Below the pieces are notes generated by a model. The model did no database searches. It saw only the letters and a program-made list of their open reading frames with translations, and was not told where the DNA came from. A DNA stretch of 48,739 nucleotides from Betaproteobacteria bacterium. Its GTDB lineage: Bacteria > Pseudomonadota > Gammaproteobacteria > Burkholderiales > Burkholderiaceae_C. The stretch is taken from contig JABCYW010000032.1 of NCBI GenBank assembly GCA_013289985.1, forward strand, positions 1 through 48,739, in the 5' to 3' direction. Position numbers and translations under genes: made by a program. Shown piece after piece: positions 9,009 through 17,796 of the stretch. How positions within the stretch are numbered: the stretch's first letter is position 1; every line of letters starts with the position of its first letter.

Positions 9009-9140
9009 CGCTTCCCTGCGCGAGGATTACCTCGGATCGACGGCTCGCGCCGTCGACCTGGTCGCTCGTGCCGGGGCACTCGCGACCAATCAGGTTCAAA
9101 GGGACTTTCTCAGCCAGCCTCTCGGCCAGCACCCCTAGCG
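9009..9140 (-). ncRNA. TPP riboswitch (THI element)
   Basis: Read on the minus strand, the leader has the conserved TPP aptamer blocks in order: GGGGTGCT (9135-9128), GGCTGAGAAAGTCCC, TTTGAACCTGATTGGT, a variable arm, then GAGGTAATCCTCGCGCAGGGAAG ending near 9011. The terminal CGCT/AGCG pair (9140-9137 with 9012-9009) can close P1. The CTGAGA and ACCTGAT blocks bind the pyrimidine ring, and the GCGCAGGGA block closes the pyrophosphate side. The aptamer ends about 74 bases before the receptor start codon, which is preceded by a GAAAGAG ribosome site, so control of initiation or premature termination are both possible. Confidence 0.93.
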
Positions 9141-9200
9141 AAACTCGCCGCAGGATTGCGACGAGCGCACGAATTGTGCCTCAAACCCCGTGGGGAGGCA

Positions 9201-10640
9201 TCAGGCCTGCGTGTAGGCCGTCTTCACGACGGTGTAGAACTCGGCCGCGTACCGGCCCTGTTCGCGCGGCCCGTAGCTCGATCCCTTGCGGCCGCCGAAA
9301 GGCACGTGGTAGTCCACGCCCGCGGTGGGCACGTTGACCATCACCATGCCGGCCTGCGCGTGCCGCTTGAAGTGCGTCGCGTGCTTCAGCGAGGTCGTGG
9401 CGATGCCGGCCGCGAGGCCGAAGGGCGTGTCGTTGGCCTGCGCCAGGGCCTCGTCGTAGTCGCGCACGCGCGTCACGCTCACCACGGGGCCGAACACCTC
9501 CTCGCGGCTGATGCGCATCTGCGGCGCCGCCTCGGTGATCAGCGCCGGACGCATGTAGAAGCCGGCGCGGCCGTCGAGGTTGTGTTCGATGGCCTCGCCG
9601 CCGAAGGCCAGGCGGGCGCCTTCGCCCTGCGCGATCGCCACGTAGGCCAGATCCTGCTTCAGCTGCGTCGCGTCCACCACCGGGCCGATGTCGGTGCCGG
9701 CCTTGCGCGCGTCGTCCACCTTCAGCGCCTTCAGCCTCTCGACGACGCCGGCCACGAAGCGGTCGTGGATGCCTTCGGTGACGATCACCCGCGACGACGC
9801 CGTGCAGCGTTGCCCGGTGGAGAAGAACCCGCTCTGCACGGCGCAGTTGATCGCCACGCCGAGGTCGGCGTCGTCCAGCACGATCATCGGGTTCTTGCCG
9901 CCCATCTCGAGCTGGAACTTGGCCATGCGCGCCACGCAGGCCTGCGCCACCTTCTGGCCGGTGGCCACGGAGCCGGTGAAGGTGATCGCGTCGACGCCGC
10001 GATCCTCCAGCAGCGTCGCGCCCACCTCCGAGCCGCGGCCCATCACGAGGTTGAGCACGCCTTGCGGCAGGCCGCAGCGCGACAGGATCTCGCACAGCGA
10101 CCACACCGAGGCCGGCACCAGTTCGGCCGGCTTGATCACCACGCAGTTGCCGTACGCGAGCGCCGGCGCGATCTTCCAGGCGGGGATCGCGATGGGGAAG
10201 TTCCAGGGCGTGATGATGCCCACCACGCCGAGGGGCTCGCGCGTGAGCTCCACGCCCACGCCGGGCCGCACCGAGGGCAGGGCCTCGCCGCCGGGGCGCA
10301 GCGCCTCGCCGGCGAAGAACTTGAAGATGTTGCCCGCGCGCTGGACCTCGCCGATCGCCTCGGGCAGGGTCTTGCCTTCCTCGCGCGCGAGCAGGTCGCC
10401 GAGTTCGGCGCGGCGCGCCAGGATCTCGGTGCCGGCGGCGTCGAGGATGTCGAAGCGCTGCTGCGGCGTGCTCAGGCTCCAGCCCGCGAAGGCCTGGCGC
10501 GCGGCGGCGATGGCCTGGCGGGTCTGCGCCGCGTCGGCCTGCGCGTACTCGCCGACGACGTCGCTGGTGTCGGACGGATTGACGTTGCGCGACGCGCTCG
10601 CGCCGGCGACCCATTCGCCGCCGATGAGGTTCTTGAACAT
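9201..10640 (-). CDS. NAD(P)-dependent aldehyde dehydrogenase, probable 2-oxoglutarate semialdehyde dehydrogenase
   Basis: A complete 479-residue aldehyde dehydrogenase. Catalytic Cys279 lies in TGQRCTA, general base Glu245 in LEMGGK, and the cofactor-binding TPWNFP segment near residue 147. The family is broad, but the gene lies 19 bp downstream of kdgD in a galactarate/glucarate cluster. This makes oxidation of 2,5-dioxopentanoate (2-oxoglutarate semialdehyde) to 2-oxoglutarate the expected reaction. It is the last gene of the kdgD transcript, probably under the GntR regulator through the operator at 11612-11624. Substrate assignment rests on context rather than on a diagnostic residue. Confidence 0.9.
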   Translation of the reverse strand: MFKNLIGGEWVAGASASRNVNPSDTSDVVGEYAQADAAQTRQAIAAARQAFAGWSLSTPQQRFDILDAAGTEILARRAELGDLLAREEGKTLPEAIGEVQRAGNIFKFFAGEALRPGGEALPSVRPGVGVELTREPLGVVGIITPWNFPIAIPAWKIAPALAYGNCVVIKPAELVPASVWSLCEILSRCGLPQGVLNLVMGRGSEVGATLLEDRGVDAITFTGSVATGQKVAQACVARMAKFQLEMGGKNPMIVLDDADLGVAINCAVQSGFFSTGQRCTASSRVIVTEGIHDRFVAGVVERLKALKVDDARKAGTDIGPVVDATQLKQDLAYVAIAQGEGARLAFGGEAIEHNLDGRAGFYMRPALITEAAPQMRISREEVFGPVVSVTRVRDYDEALAQANDTPFGLAAGIATTSLKHATHFKRHAQAGMVMVNVPTAGVDYHVPFGGRKGSSYGPREQGRYAAEFYTVVKTAYTQA

Positions 10641-10659
10641 GGCGTTCCTTTGTTCCGGA

Positions 10660-11571
10660 TTACTGCGGACCGAGCTTGGAGATCAGCGCGCTCAGCGCGT
10701 CGAACTCGTCCGGCTTCAGCTCGGACAGCGGCGGCCGCACCGGGCCCGCCGTGTGGCCCACCGCGGTGGCGCCGGCCTTCACGATGGACACGGCGTAGCC
10801 CTCGCCCTGGTTGCGCAGCGCGATGTAGGGCAGGAAGAAGTCGCGGATCAGGCGGTTGGTGGTGGTGACGTCGCCGTCCACCTGCGCCTGGTAGAACTGC
10901 ATCGCCGTCCGCGGGATGAAGTTGAAGACCGCCGACGAGTACACGGGGCAGCCCATCGCGTCGTAGGCGGCGGCGAAGACCTCCGCCGTGGGCAGGCCGC
11001 CGAGGTAGGTGAAGCGGTCGCCGAGGGTCTGGCGCACGGCCACGAACTTCTCGATGTCGCCCACGCCGTCCTTGAAGCCGACCAGGTTCGGGTGGCGGTC
11101 GGCCAGCACCTGCAGGCTGGCGGGCGTGAGCCTGCAGCCGCCGCGGTTGTAGACCACCACGCCGATGCGCACGCTGCGGCACACGGCGCCCACGTGCTCG
11201 ATCAGGCCTTCCTGGCTGCCCTCGGTGAGGTAGTGCGGCAGCAGCAGGATGCCTTGCGCGCCCAGGCGCTCGGCCTCCTGCGCGTACTTGACGGCCAGCG
11301 TGGTGCCGCCGCCGGCGCCCGCGACGATGGGCGTGCGGCCGCGGCAGGTGTCCAGCGACACCTTCACGACCTGGCTGTACTCCTCGGGCTCCAGCGAGAA
11401 GAACTCGCCCGTGCCGCCCGCGGCGAACAGCACCGTGGCGCCGTAGGGCTGCAGCCACTCCAGGCGCTCGGCGAAGGGCCGGGGCGCGAACCTGAGGTCG
11501 GCGTCGAAGTCGGTGAGCGGAAACGAGAGCAGCCCGTGGCCGAGGGCGGCCTTGAGTTCTTGCGGGGACAT
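10660..11571 (-). CDS. kdgD: 5-dehydro-4-deoxyglucarate dehydratase
   Basis: A class I aldolase-fold enzyme (DHDPS family) of 303 residues. It converts 5-dehydro-4-deoxy-D-glucarate to 2,5-dioxopentanoate with loss of CO2 and water. The Schiff-base lysine is Lys167 in VGFKDG and the partner tyrosine is Tyr141 in VVYNRGG; GGTGEFF near residue 52 is the carboxylate-binding loop. The start was placed at ATG 11571 (MSPQELK), matching the usual N-terminus; the open frame continues to 11664 but the extra residues are not conserved. It sits between the GntR gene and the dehydrogenase, with a GntR-like operator about 40 bases upstream of its start. Confidence 0.94.
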   Translation of the reverse strand: MSPQELKAALGHGLLSFPLTDFDADLRFAPRPFAERLEWLQPYGATVLFAAGGTGEFFSLEPEEYSQVVKVSLDTCRGRTPIVAGAGGGTTLAVKYAQEAERLGAQGILLLPHYLTEGSQEGLIEHVGAVCRSVRIGVVVYNRGGCRLTPASLQVLADRHPNLVGFKDGVGDIEKFVAVRQTLGDRFTYLGGLPTAEVFAAAYDAMGCPVYSSAVFNFIPRTAMQFYQAQVDGDVTTTNRLIRDFFLPYIALRNQGEGYAVSIVKAGATAVGHTAGPVRPPLSELKPDEFDALSALISKLGPQ

Positions 11572-11611
11572 GGCGAGAGGTCTTTCGTGCGAAGGGTAAG
11601 AAAACTTGTCA

Positions 11612-11624
11612 GTCATCGTACAAC
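11612..11624 (-). promoter_or_regulatory. Candidate GntR operator upstream of kdgD
   Basis: On the minus strand this reads GTTGTACGATGAC, 11 of 13 bases identical to the perfect inverted repeat at 12460-12472 in front of garD and the GntR gene. It lies about 40 bases before the kdgD start, where a repressor would block initiation. The repetition at both transcription units of one pathway is the evidence; binding is inferred. Confidence 0.55.
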
Positions 11625-11673
11625 TAGGTGCGAAAGAAATCAACAAGGATCCACGCACGGCCATGCAGGCGGC

Positions 11674-12402
11674 TCAGCGCGATTCGGTCTGCGAGCGGCG
11701 CCGCCGTTCGCGGCTGTTGGCCAGGTGCGTGCGCATCGCGGCGCGCGCGCCCTCGGCGTCCTGCGCCGCGATCGCGTCGTAGATGCTCTCGTGCTCGCCG
11801 TTGACGCGGCGCAGGTACTCGCGCCGCTCGTCGGTCATCACCTGGGCCGGCTCGAGGCGGGCGCGCGGGATGATGCGGCTGCCCAGGGTGGTCATCAGGT
11901 CGGCGAAGTGGTCGTTCTGCGTGGCGCGGGCCACTTCCTGGTGGAACTGGAAGTCGGCGGCCACCGCGTCGTGGCCGTGCTCCAGCGCGAGTCCCAGGGC
12001 GTCGAGCGCCTTGCGCATCGCGTCGAGGTTGGCCTCGGTGCGGCGTTGCGCGGCCAGCGCGGCGGCCTCGGTCTCCAGGCCGATGCGCAGCTCCAGCACC
12101 GCCACCACGTCCTGCAGCGTGCCGTACTGCTCGCGGCTGATCTTGAAGCCGGCGTCCTCGCCCAGGCCCAGCACGAAGGTGCCGATGCCGTGGCGCGTCT
12201 CGACGAGGCCCGAGGCCTGCAGCTTGGACAGCGCCTCGCGCACCACCGTGCGGCTGACGTCGAACTCGGCCATGATGGCGGCTTCGGTGGGCATCTTGTC
12301 GCCCACCTTCAGGCGGCCGTCGCGGATGCGTTCGCTGAGCGAGGAGACGAGTTCGAGCGCGAGGGAGCGGGGTCGGCGTCGTGCGATTTCGGTAGAGGTC
12401 AT
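11674..12402 (-). CDS. GntR/FadR family transcriptional regulator (FCD domain)
   Basis: A 242-residue FadR-subfamily regulator. The winged helix spans about residues 13-80, with the segment TEAAIMAEFDVSRTVVREAL. The C-terminal FCD domain (about 95-225) has histidines in FHQEVAR and GEHESIY that normally bind a metal and position a carboxylate effector. It is divergent from garD and upstream of kdgD in the same orientation, so it most likely controls all pathway genes in response to galactarate, glucarate or a keto-acid intermediate. Two operator-like sequences lie beyond its start and one lies downstream before kdgD. Confidence 0.92.
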   Translation of the reverse strand: MTSTEIARRRPRSLALELVSSLSERIRDGRLKVGDKMPTEAAIMAEFDVSRTVVREALSKLQASGLVETRHGIGTFVLGLGEDAGFKISREQYGTLQDVVAVLELRIGLETEAAALAAQRRTEANLDAMRKALDALGLALEHGHDAVAADFQFHQEVARATQNDHFADLMTTLGSRIIPRARLEPAQVMTDERREYLRRVNGEHESIYDAIAAQDAEGARAAMRTHLANSRERRRRSQTESR

Positions 12403-12459
12403 GACTCGGAGTTAACCCTGATCGGCCGGCGCGGGAGAGAGCATAAAGTACCTGTTCGC

Positions 12460-12489
12460 GTTGTACGACAACTGATGACGTACTACAAG
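12460..12489. promoter_or_regulatory. Candidate tandem GntR operators in the garD/gntR intergenic region
   Basis: A perfect inverted repeat GTTGT-ACG-ACAAC lies at 12460-12472. A second, weaker copy (GACGTACTACAAG, 9 of 13 bases) lies at 12477-12489, centred 17 bp away. FadR-type regulators bind short palindromes with a GT...AC core, which both copies have. The position between divergent start codons suits control of garD and autoregulation. Confidence 0.55.
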
Positions 12490-12581
12490 TCGTATTTGAA
12501 CTGTACCAAGAACGGGCCGGACGCGATGCCATGGCTTTCATGGGCCTGGGCCGCGCCGGACCCGGTTTCGACGAGACGATG

Positions 12582-14168
12582 ATGACCGAGACGACTTCCA
12601 GGCCGCCCCTGACCATCCGCATGCACGACGGCGACAACGTGGCCATCGTCGCCAACGACGGCGGCCTGCCGGCCGGCACGCTGCTGCCCGCGGGCGTGCC
12701 GGGCGCGGGCGTCACGCTGCGCGACAAGGTGCCGCAGGGCCACAAGGTGGCGCTGGTCGACATCGCCGAGGGCGCGCCGGTGCTGCGCTACGCCGTGCCC
12801 ATCGGCTACGCGCTCAAGCCGATCCCGGCCGGCGCGTGGGTGCACGAACGCCTGATCCAGATGCCCTCGGCGCGCGCGCTGGAAGGCCTGCCGATGGCCA
12901 CGGTGGCGCCGCCGGTCGTGGAACCGCTGGCCGGCTTCACGTTCGAGGGCTACCGCAACGCCGACGGCTCGGTGGGCACGCGCAACATCCTCGCGATCAC
13001 GACCACGGTGCAGTGCGTGGCGGGCGTTGTCGACGTCGCCGTGGCGCGCATCAAGTCCGAGCTGCTGCCGCTCTACCCGAACGTCGACGACGTCGTGGGC
13101 CTGGAGCACACCTACGGCTGCGGCGTGGCCATCGACGCGCCCGACGCCCACATCCCCATCAAGACGCTGCGCCACATCTCGCTGAACCCGAACTTCGGCG
13201 GCGAGGTGATGGTGGTGAGCCTGGGCTGCGAGAAGCTGCAGCCCGATCGCCTGCTGCCGCCCGGCAGCTTTCCCATCGCCGACCAGCGCGACCCGGCGCT
13301 GGGCCCCGAGACCGTGTGCCTGCAGGCCGAGTCGCACGTGGGCTTCATGTCGATGATCGAGGACATCCTCGCCAGCGCCAAGCCCCACCTCGCGCGCCTG
13401 GACGCGCGCCGGCGCGAGACGGTGCCCGCCAGCGAACTGGTGGTGGGCGTGCAGTGCGGCGGCAGCGACGCGTTCTCCGGCGTCACCGCCAACCCCGCGG
13501 TGGGCTTCTGCGCCGACCTGCTGGTGCGCGCCGGCGCCACCATCATGTTCAGCGAGAACACCGAGGTGCGCGACGCCGTCGACCAGCTCACGCGCCGCGC
13601 CGCCACGCCCGAGGTGGCCGAGGCCATCGTGCGCGAGCTGGGTTGGTACGACCGCTACCTCGACCGCGGCCGTGTCGATCGCGCCGCCAACACCACGCCC
13701 GGCAACAAGGCCGGCGGCCTGTCCAACATCGCGGAAAAGGCGATGGGCTCCATCGTCAAGAGCGGCTCGTCGGCCATCTCGCACGTGCTGCCGCCCGGCG
13801 AGAAGCTGCGCCCCGACCAGCGCGGCCTGGTCTACGCGGCGACCCCCGCCAGCGACTTCATCTGCGGCACGCTGCAGCTGGCCGCCGGCATGAACCTGCA
13901 CGTCTTCACCACCGGCCGCGGCACGCCCTACGGCCTGGCCGAGTGCCCGGTGATCAAGGTGGCCACGCGCAGCGACCTCGCGCGGCGCTGGCACGACCTG
14001 ATGGACGTCAACGCGGGCCGCATCGCCGATGGCGAGGCGACGATTCCCGAGATGGGGTGGGAGCTGTTCGGCCTGCTGCTGGACGTGGCGAGCGGCAAGA
14101 AGACCTGGGCCGAGCACTGGAAGCTGCACAACGCGCTGGTGCTGTTCAATCCGGCACCGGTGACTTGA
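12582..14168 (+). CDS. garD: Galactarate dehydratase
   Basis: A 528-residue UxaA/GarD-family dehydratase that converts galactarate to 5-dehydro-4-deoxy-D-glucarate. The small N-terminal SAF domain (about 10-95, with [11 protein letters not shown] and GHKVALVDI) is followed by the main domain, which opens with [13 protein letters not shown]. It contains the cysteine-bearing segments TYGCGVA, SLGCEKL and VQCGGSDA, the probable metal-binding set. Adjacent ATGs occur at 12579 and 12582, and the frame is open to 12531; starts upstream of 12579 have no good ribosome site. It is divergent from the GntR gene and preceded by the tandem operators. A glucarate substrate cannot be excluded, but the family match is to galactarate. 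Confidence 0.92.
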   Translation: MTETTSRPPLTIRMHDGDNVAIVANDGGLPAGTLLPAGVPGAGVTLRDKVPQGHKVALVDIAEGAPVLRYAVPIGYALKPIPAGAWVHERLIQMPSARALEGLPMATVAPPVVEPLAGFTFEGYRNADGSVGTRNILAITTTVQCVAGVVDVAVARIKSELLPLYPNVDDVVGLEHTYGCGVAIDAPDAHIPIKTLRHISLNPNFGGEVMVVSLGCEKLQPDRLLPPGSFPIADQRDPALGPETVCLQAESHVGFMSMIEDILASAKPHLARLDARRRETVPASELVVGVQCGGSDAFSGVTANPAVGFCADLLVRAGATIMFSENTEVRDAVDQLTRRAATPEVAEAIVRELGWYDRYLDRGRVDRAANTTPGNKAGGLSNIAEKAMGSIVKSGSSAISHVLPPGEKLRPDQRGLVYAATPASDFICGTLQLAAGMNLHVFTTGRGTPYGLAECPVIKVATRSDLARRWHDLMDVNAGRIADGEATIPEMGWELFGLLLDVASGKKTWAEHWKLHNALVLFNPAPVT

Positions 14169-14342
14169 GGCGGGCCAGTTTTCTCAGGAACAGCCTTGGT
14201 TCGATCCGTTGACGCCACGTGCCGCGCGGAAATTGGCTACCCAGTACCTGACGTTCCAGCCCTCGGCAAGCAGGCATCGACTTCCGGGCCCTTCCGACCG
14301 CGTGTCGCAGTGCTGAGAATGCTCGAAAATACTGATTGATTT

Positions 14343-14367
14343 ATTTACTGATTTTTCTAAAGTAAAT
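14343..14367. promoter_or_regulatory. Candidate operator upstream of the lacI-type gene
   Basis: ATTTACT (14343-14349) and AGTAAAT (14361-14367) form perfect 7-bp inverted arms separated by 11 bases, about 20 bases before the LacI-family start codon. The surrounding 50 bases are strikingly AT-rich for this window. This is a plausible promoter/operator for autoregulation and for the ABC operon that follows on the same strand. Confidence 0.45.
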
Positions 14368-14388
14368 CCATCAAATGCACGAGTCCGC

Positions 14389-15420
14389 ATGGCCCCCGTC
14401 CCCAAGATCTCCGAAATCGCTCGACTGGCGGGCGTCGGCACCGCGACCGTCGACCGCGTGCTCAACCGCCGCGCCGGCGTCAATGCAGAGACCGTCCAGC
14501 GCGTCCTGCAGGTCGTCGAGGAACTCGGCGCTCCGCGCCAACCCGGACGTCCGCGCAAGGGCGAGAACTTTCGCTTCGTGTACGTGCTGCCGGCCGATGA
14601 ATTCGCGCAACTGGAGCTCATCGATCGACAGATCGCGCAGTCCGCGGGCGACTTTCGCCACCAGCACATCACGGAGGTCACTTGCCGCATCGATGCGAGC
14701 GATCCCGCGGCGTTCGCAGACGAACTGTCGAAGTTGCGTGACTGTCATGGCATCGCGCTGCTCGCTCCGGACCTGCCGCCCATCAAGCTGGCGATCAACG
14801 AGCTGACGCGAACAGGCATCCACGTCGTGACCTTGTTCTCCGACGTGGCCGGATCCATGCGCGACACCCACATCGGGCCTGACAATCGTGCCGCCGGGCG
14901 CACGGCCGGCCTGCTGCTGGCCCGGATGGCACGCTCCGGCGCGCGCGACACGCTGCTGCTGTCGTCGCAAGCCACGCGCATGTCGGCCGAGATCGAACGC
15001 CGCATCGGCTTTGCGCAAGTCATCGAAGAGCGCTTCCCGGAGTTGCGCATGGTGCGCATACCCGACCTGCCCGCCGACAATGCCGGCGCCGCCAAGGCCT
15101 TGCTGCAGTACCTGAACAACGATGTGGACCGCGACCGCGTGTCCGGCATCTACAACGTCGGCTCCGGCAGCGCGGGCGTGGTGCAGGCGCTGGCACAGGC
15201 CGGTCTCGGGGACCAGGTCGGGGTCATCGCGCATGACTTCACCGACGAACATCGCGCGTTCCTGAGCAGCGGCGGTCTCTCGTACGTACTGCATCAGGAC
15301 ATCCACTACTGCGTGCTCGCCGCCGCACGCGTCCTGCGTGCGCTGTGCGAGAACGTGCGAGGCGCACTCAGCGTCGTGCAGCCGCGCGTCGAGATCCTGA
15401 CCGCCGAGAACATGGATTGA
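14389..15420 (+). CDS. LacI family transcriptional regulator
   Basis: A 343-residue LacI/GalR regulator. The helix-turn-helix is at about residues 6-50 (ISEIARLAGVGTATVDRVLN), followed by a short hinge and a periplasmic-binding-protein-like effector domain (about 62-340). It precedes the ABC/dha operon by 57 bases on the same strand and very probably senses the transported sugar or polyol. The hinge (PGRPRKGENF) is Pro/Gly/Lys-rich and differs from the classical YxPN hinge helix. Whether it represses or activates cannot be told from the sequence. The start ATG lies just downstream of the AT-rich candidate operator. Confidence 0.92.
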   Translation: MAPVPKISEIARLAGVGTATVDRVLNRRAGVNAETVQRVLQVVEELGAPRQPGRPRKGENFRFVYVLPADEFAQLELIDRQIAQSAGDFRHQHITEVTCRIDASDPAAFADELSKLRDCHGIALLAPDLPPIKLAINELTRTGIHVVTLFSDVAGSMRDTHIGPDNRAAGRTAGLLLARMARSGARDTLLLSSQATRMSAEIERRIGFAQVIEERFPELRMVRIPDLPADNAGAAKALLQYLNNDVDRDRVSGIYNVGSGSAGVVQALAQAGLGDQVGVIAHDFTDEHRAFLSSGGLSYVLHQDIHYCVLAAARVLRALCENVRGALSVVQPRVEILTAENMD

Positions 15421-15477
15421 CCGAGAACGGCAGTCGGATGTGTGTCAACGAGTCAACAAACAGATCTGGAGACCGAC

Positions 15478-16809
15478 ATGAAACCGATTGCCAAGACTGG
15501 AAGGTGGATCGTCACCCTTGCCGCCATCGCCGCGCTCGCGCTCGGCAGCACGGCCGCCCGTGCGGAGGACAAGACGCTCACCCTGTGCTGGGCCGCGTGG
15601 GACCCGGCGAACGCGCTCGTGGAATTGTCCAAGGACTTCACTGCGCAGAGCGGGGTGAAGATGAAGTTCGAGTTCGTGCCGTGGACGAGCTACGCCGACC
15701 GTTTTCTCAATGAACTGAACTCGCACAGCAAACTGTGCGACCTGATCATCGGCGACAGCCAATGGGTCGGCGGCTCGGCGGAGAACGGGCACTACGTCAA
15801 GCTGAACGACTTCTTCGACAAGAACGGCATCAAGATGAGCGACTTCGTGCCCGCGACGGTCGTCGGCTACTCCGAGTGGCCCAAGAACACGCCGAACTAC
15901 TGGGCCCTGCCCGCGATGGCCGACGCGGTGGGGTGGACCTATCGCAAGGACTGGTTCGCGAAGCCCGAAGTGCGCCAGGAATTCAAGGCCAAGTATGGCC
16001 GCGAACTGGCGCCGCCCAAGGACTGGGATCAATTCCTGCAGGTCGCCAAGTTCTTCCAGGGCCGCAACATCGACGGCAAGAAGGTCTACGGCGCCTACAT
16101 CTTCACCGAGCGCGGCTCGGAGGGCATCACCATGGGCGTGACCAACGTCATGTACGACTACGGCTTCGAGTACGACAACCCGAAGAAGCCGTACGACATG
16201 AACGGCTGGGTCAACTCGCCGGGCGCGGTCAAGGGGCTCGAGATCTACAAGCAGATCTTCGACTGCTGCACGGCGCCGGGCATGACCAACGCCTACATGT
16301 CCGAGGGGCTGGACGCCTTCAAGTCGGGCCAGGTCGCGATGCAGATGAACTGGTTCGCGTTCTTCCCGGGCCTGTACAAGGCGATGGGGCCGGACAAGAT
16401 CGGCTTCTTCGTCAATCCGGCCGGCCCCAAGGGTCATTTCAGCCAGTTGGGCGGGCAAGGGATCTCGGTGGTCTCGTACTCCGACCACAAGGACGACGCG
16501 CTGAAGTACATCAAGTGGTTCGCGCAGCCGGCCGTGCAGCAGAAGTGGTGGCAGATCGGCGGCTACTCGGCGCTGAGGGCCGTGGTCGAGGATCCGGGCT
16601 TCCCCAAGAGCGCTCCCTTCGCTCCCGACTTCCTGGTCACGATGGGCATCGTCAAGGACTTCTGGGCCGAGCCCAACTACGCGTCGCTGTTGCTGGACAT
16701 GCAGAAGCGCACCCACAACTACGTGGTGGCGGGCCAGGGCACCGCGCAGCAGGCGCTCGATGGCCTGGTGAAGGACTGGGCGAAGGATTTCAAGGACGCC
16801 GGCAAGTAG
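15478..16809 (+). CDS. Carbohydrate ABC transporter substrate-binding protein
   Basis: A 443-residue extracellular solute-binding protein (family 1, COG1653 type) with a signal peptide (about 1-29, ending ARAE). The start is ATG 15478, preceded by CTGGAGA; an in-frame ATG 36 bases upstream would lengthen the leader without need. Aromatic residues likely to line a sugar site are frequent (WAAW, WTSY, NYWALP). Cysteines occur at CWAAWD, KLCDL and a CC pair in IFDCCTAPG. It heads the transport genes and shows the substrate is captured in the periplasm. A small polyol, triose or tetrose is suggested by the linked dihydroxyacetone-kinase genes, but this is inference. Confidence 0.92.
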   Translation: MKPIAKTGRWIVTLAAIAALALGSTAARAEDKTLTLCWAAWDPANALVELSKDFTAQSGVKMKFEFVPWTSYADRFLNELNSHSKLCDLIIGDSQWVGGSAENGHYVKLNDFFDKNGIKMSDFVPATVVGYSEWPKNTPNYWALPAMADAVGWTYRKDWFAKPEVRQEFKAKYGRELAPPKDWDQFLQVAKFFQGRNIDGKKVYGAYIFTERGSEGITMGVTNVMYDYGFEYDNPKKPYDMNGWVNSPGAVKGLEIYKQIFDCCTAPGMTNAYMSEGLDAFKSGQVAMQMNWFAFFPGLYKAMGPDKIGFFVNPAGPKGHFSQLGGQGISVVSYSDHKDDALKYIKWFAQPAVQQKWWQIGGYSALRAVVEDPGFPKSAPFAPDFLVTMGIVKDFWAEPNYASLLLDMQKRTHNYVVAGQGTAQQALDGLVKDWAKDFKDAGK

Positions 16810-16836
16810 CCCTCTGACTGGGAAAGGAGTGGGAAC

Positions 16837-17796
16837 GTGAGCGCGACGATCGACATCGAACACCCCGCGGCCGCCTCGGCGACTCCGGGGCCGCTGCTGA
16901 AGCGACGACGGCACGGCATGTCCGATCGCGCCATCGCGTGGCTGTTCATCACGCCCACGATCGCCTTGCTGCTCGCGATCAATGTCTTCCCGCTGATCTG
17001 GACCATTCAGGCGTCGTTCACCAACTACAGGGCGAACATGGGCTGGTTGAAGGTGCGCAACGTCGGCACCGGCAACTACAGCGACATCCTGAGCGACCCC
17101 GATCTGTGGGCGGGCATGCAGACCACGGCGCACTTCGTGTTCTGGTCGATCCTGTTCGAGGTGGTGCTGGGCTTCGGGCTCGCACTGCTCGTCAACCGCA
17201 AGTTCCGCGGCCACAGCCTCTGGACCACCATCATCCTGCTGCCGATGATGCTGTCACCCGCGGTCGTGGGCAACTTCTGGACGTTCCTGTTCCAGCCGCA
17301 GGTCGGATTGTTCAACTATGTGGTGAGCTTCTTCACCGGCATCCCTCCGAGTTCATTCCAGATGATCGGCGACGTGGGACTCGCCCCGTGGACGATCGTG
17401 CTGGTCGACACCTGGATGTGGACGCCCTACGTCATGCTGATCTGTCTGGCCGGCCTACGGTCGATCCCGGACTCGATCTACGAAGCGGCCGAGGTCGATC
17501 GCGCGTCGACCTGGCGGACGTTCTGGTCGGTGACGCTGCCCATGGTCGTGCCGTTCCTGATGCTCGCGATCCTGTTTCGCGCCATCGAGAACTTCAAGAT
17601 GTTCGACATGGTCAACCTGCTGACCAACGGCGGGCCCGGGTCGCTGACCGAGACGGTCTCGATCACGCTCAAGCGCGCGGCATTCGAGAAATGGCAGACG
17701 GGTTGGTCCTCCGCGCTGGCGATCATCCTGTTCGTGGCCGTCTTCGGCGCCGCCAACATCTACGTCAAGGTGCTCAACCAGGTGAAGCGTCGATGA
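16837..17796 (+). CDS. Carbohydrate ABC transporter permease 1 (MalF-like)
   Basis: A 319-residue inner-membrane permease starting at GTG 16837 behind a strong AAAGGAG site. About six transmembrane segments are visible, the first at about 30-52. The cytoplasmic EAA loop (EAAEVDRASTWRTFWSVTLP) lies near residue 215 and contacts an ATPase. It follows the binding-protein gene by 27 bases, and its stop overlaps the second permease start by 4 bp, so the two permeases should be made together and form the heterodimeric channel. Confidence 0.93.
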   Translation: MSATIDIEHPAAASATPGPLLKRRRHGMSDRAIAWLFITPTIALLLAINVFPLIWTIQASFTNYRANMGWLKVRNVGTGNYSDILSDPDLWAGMQTTAHFVFWSILFEVVLGFGLALLVNRKFRGHSLWTTIILLPMMLSPAVVGNFWTFLFQPQVGLFNYVVSFFTGIPPSSFQMIGDVGLAPWTIVLVDTWMWTPYVMLICLAGLRSIPDSIYEAAEVDRASTWRTFWSVTLPMVVPFLMLAILFRAIENFKMFDMVNLLTNGGPGSLTETVSITLKRAAFEKWQTGWSSALAIILFVAVFGAANIYVKVLNQVKRR

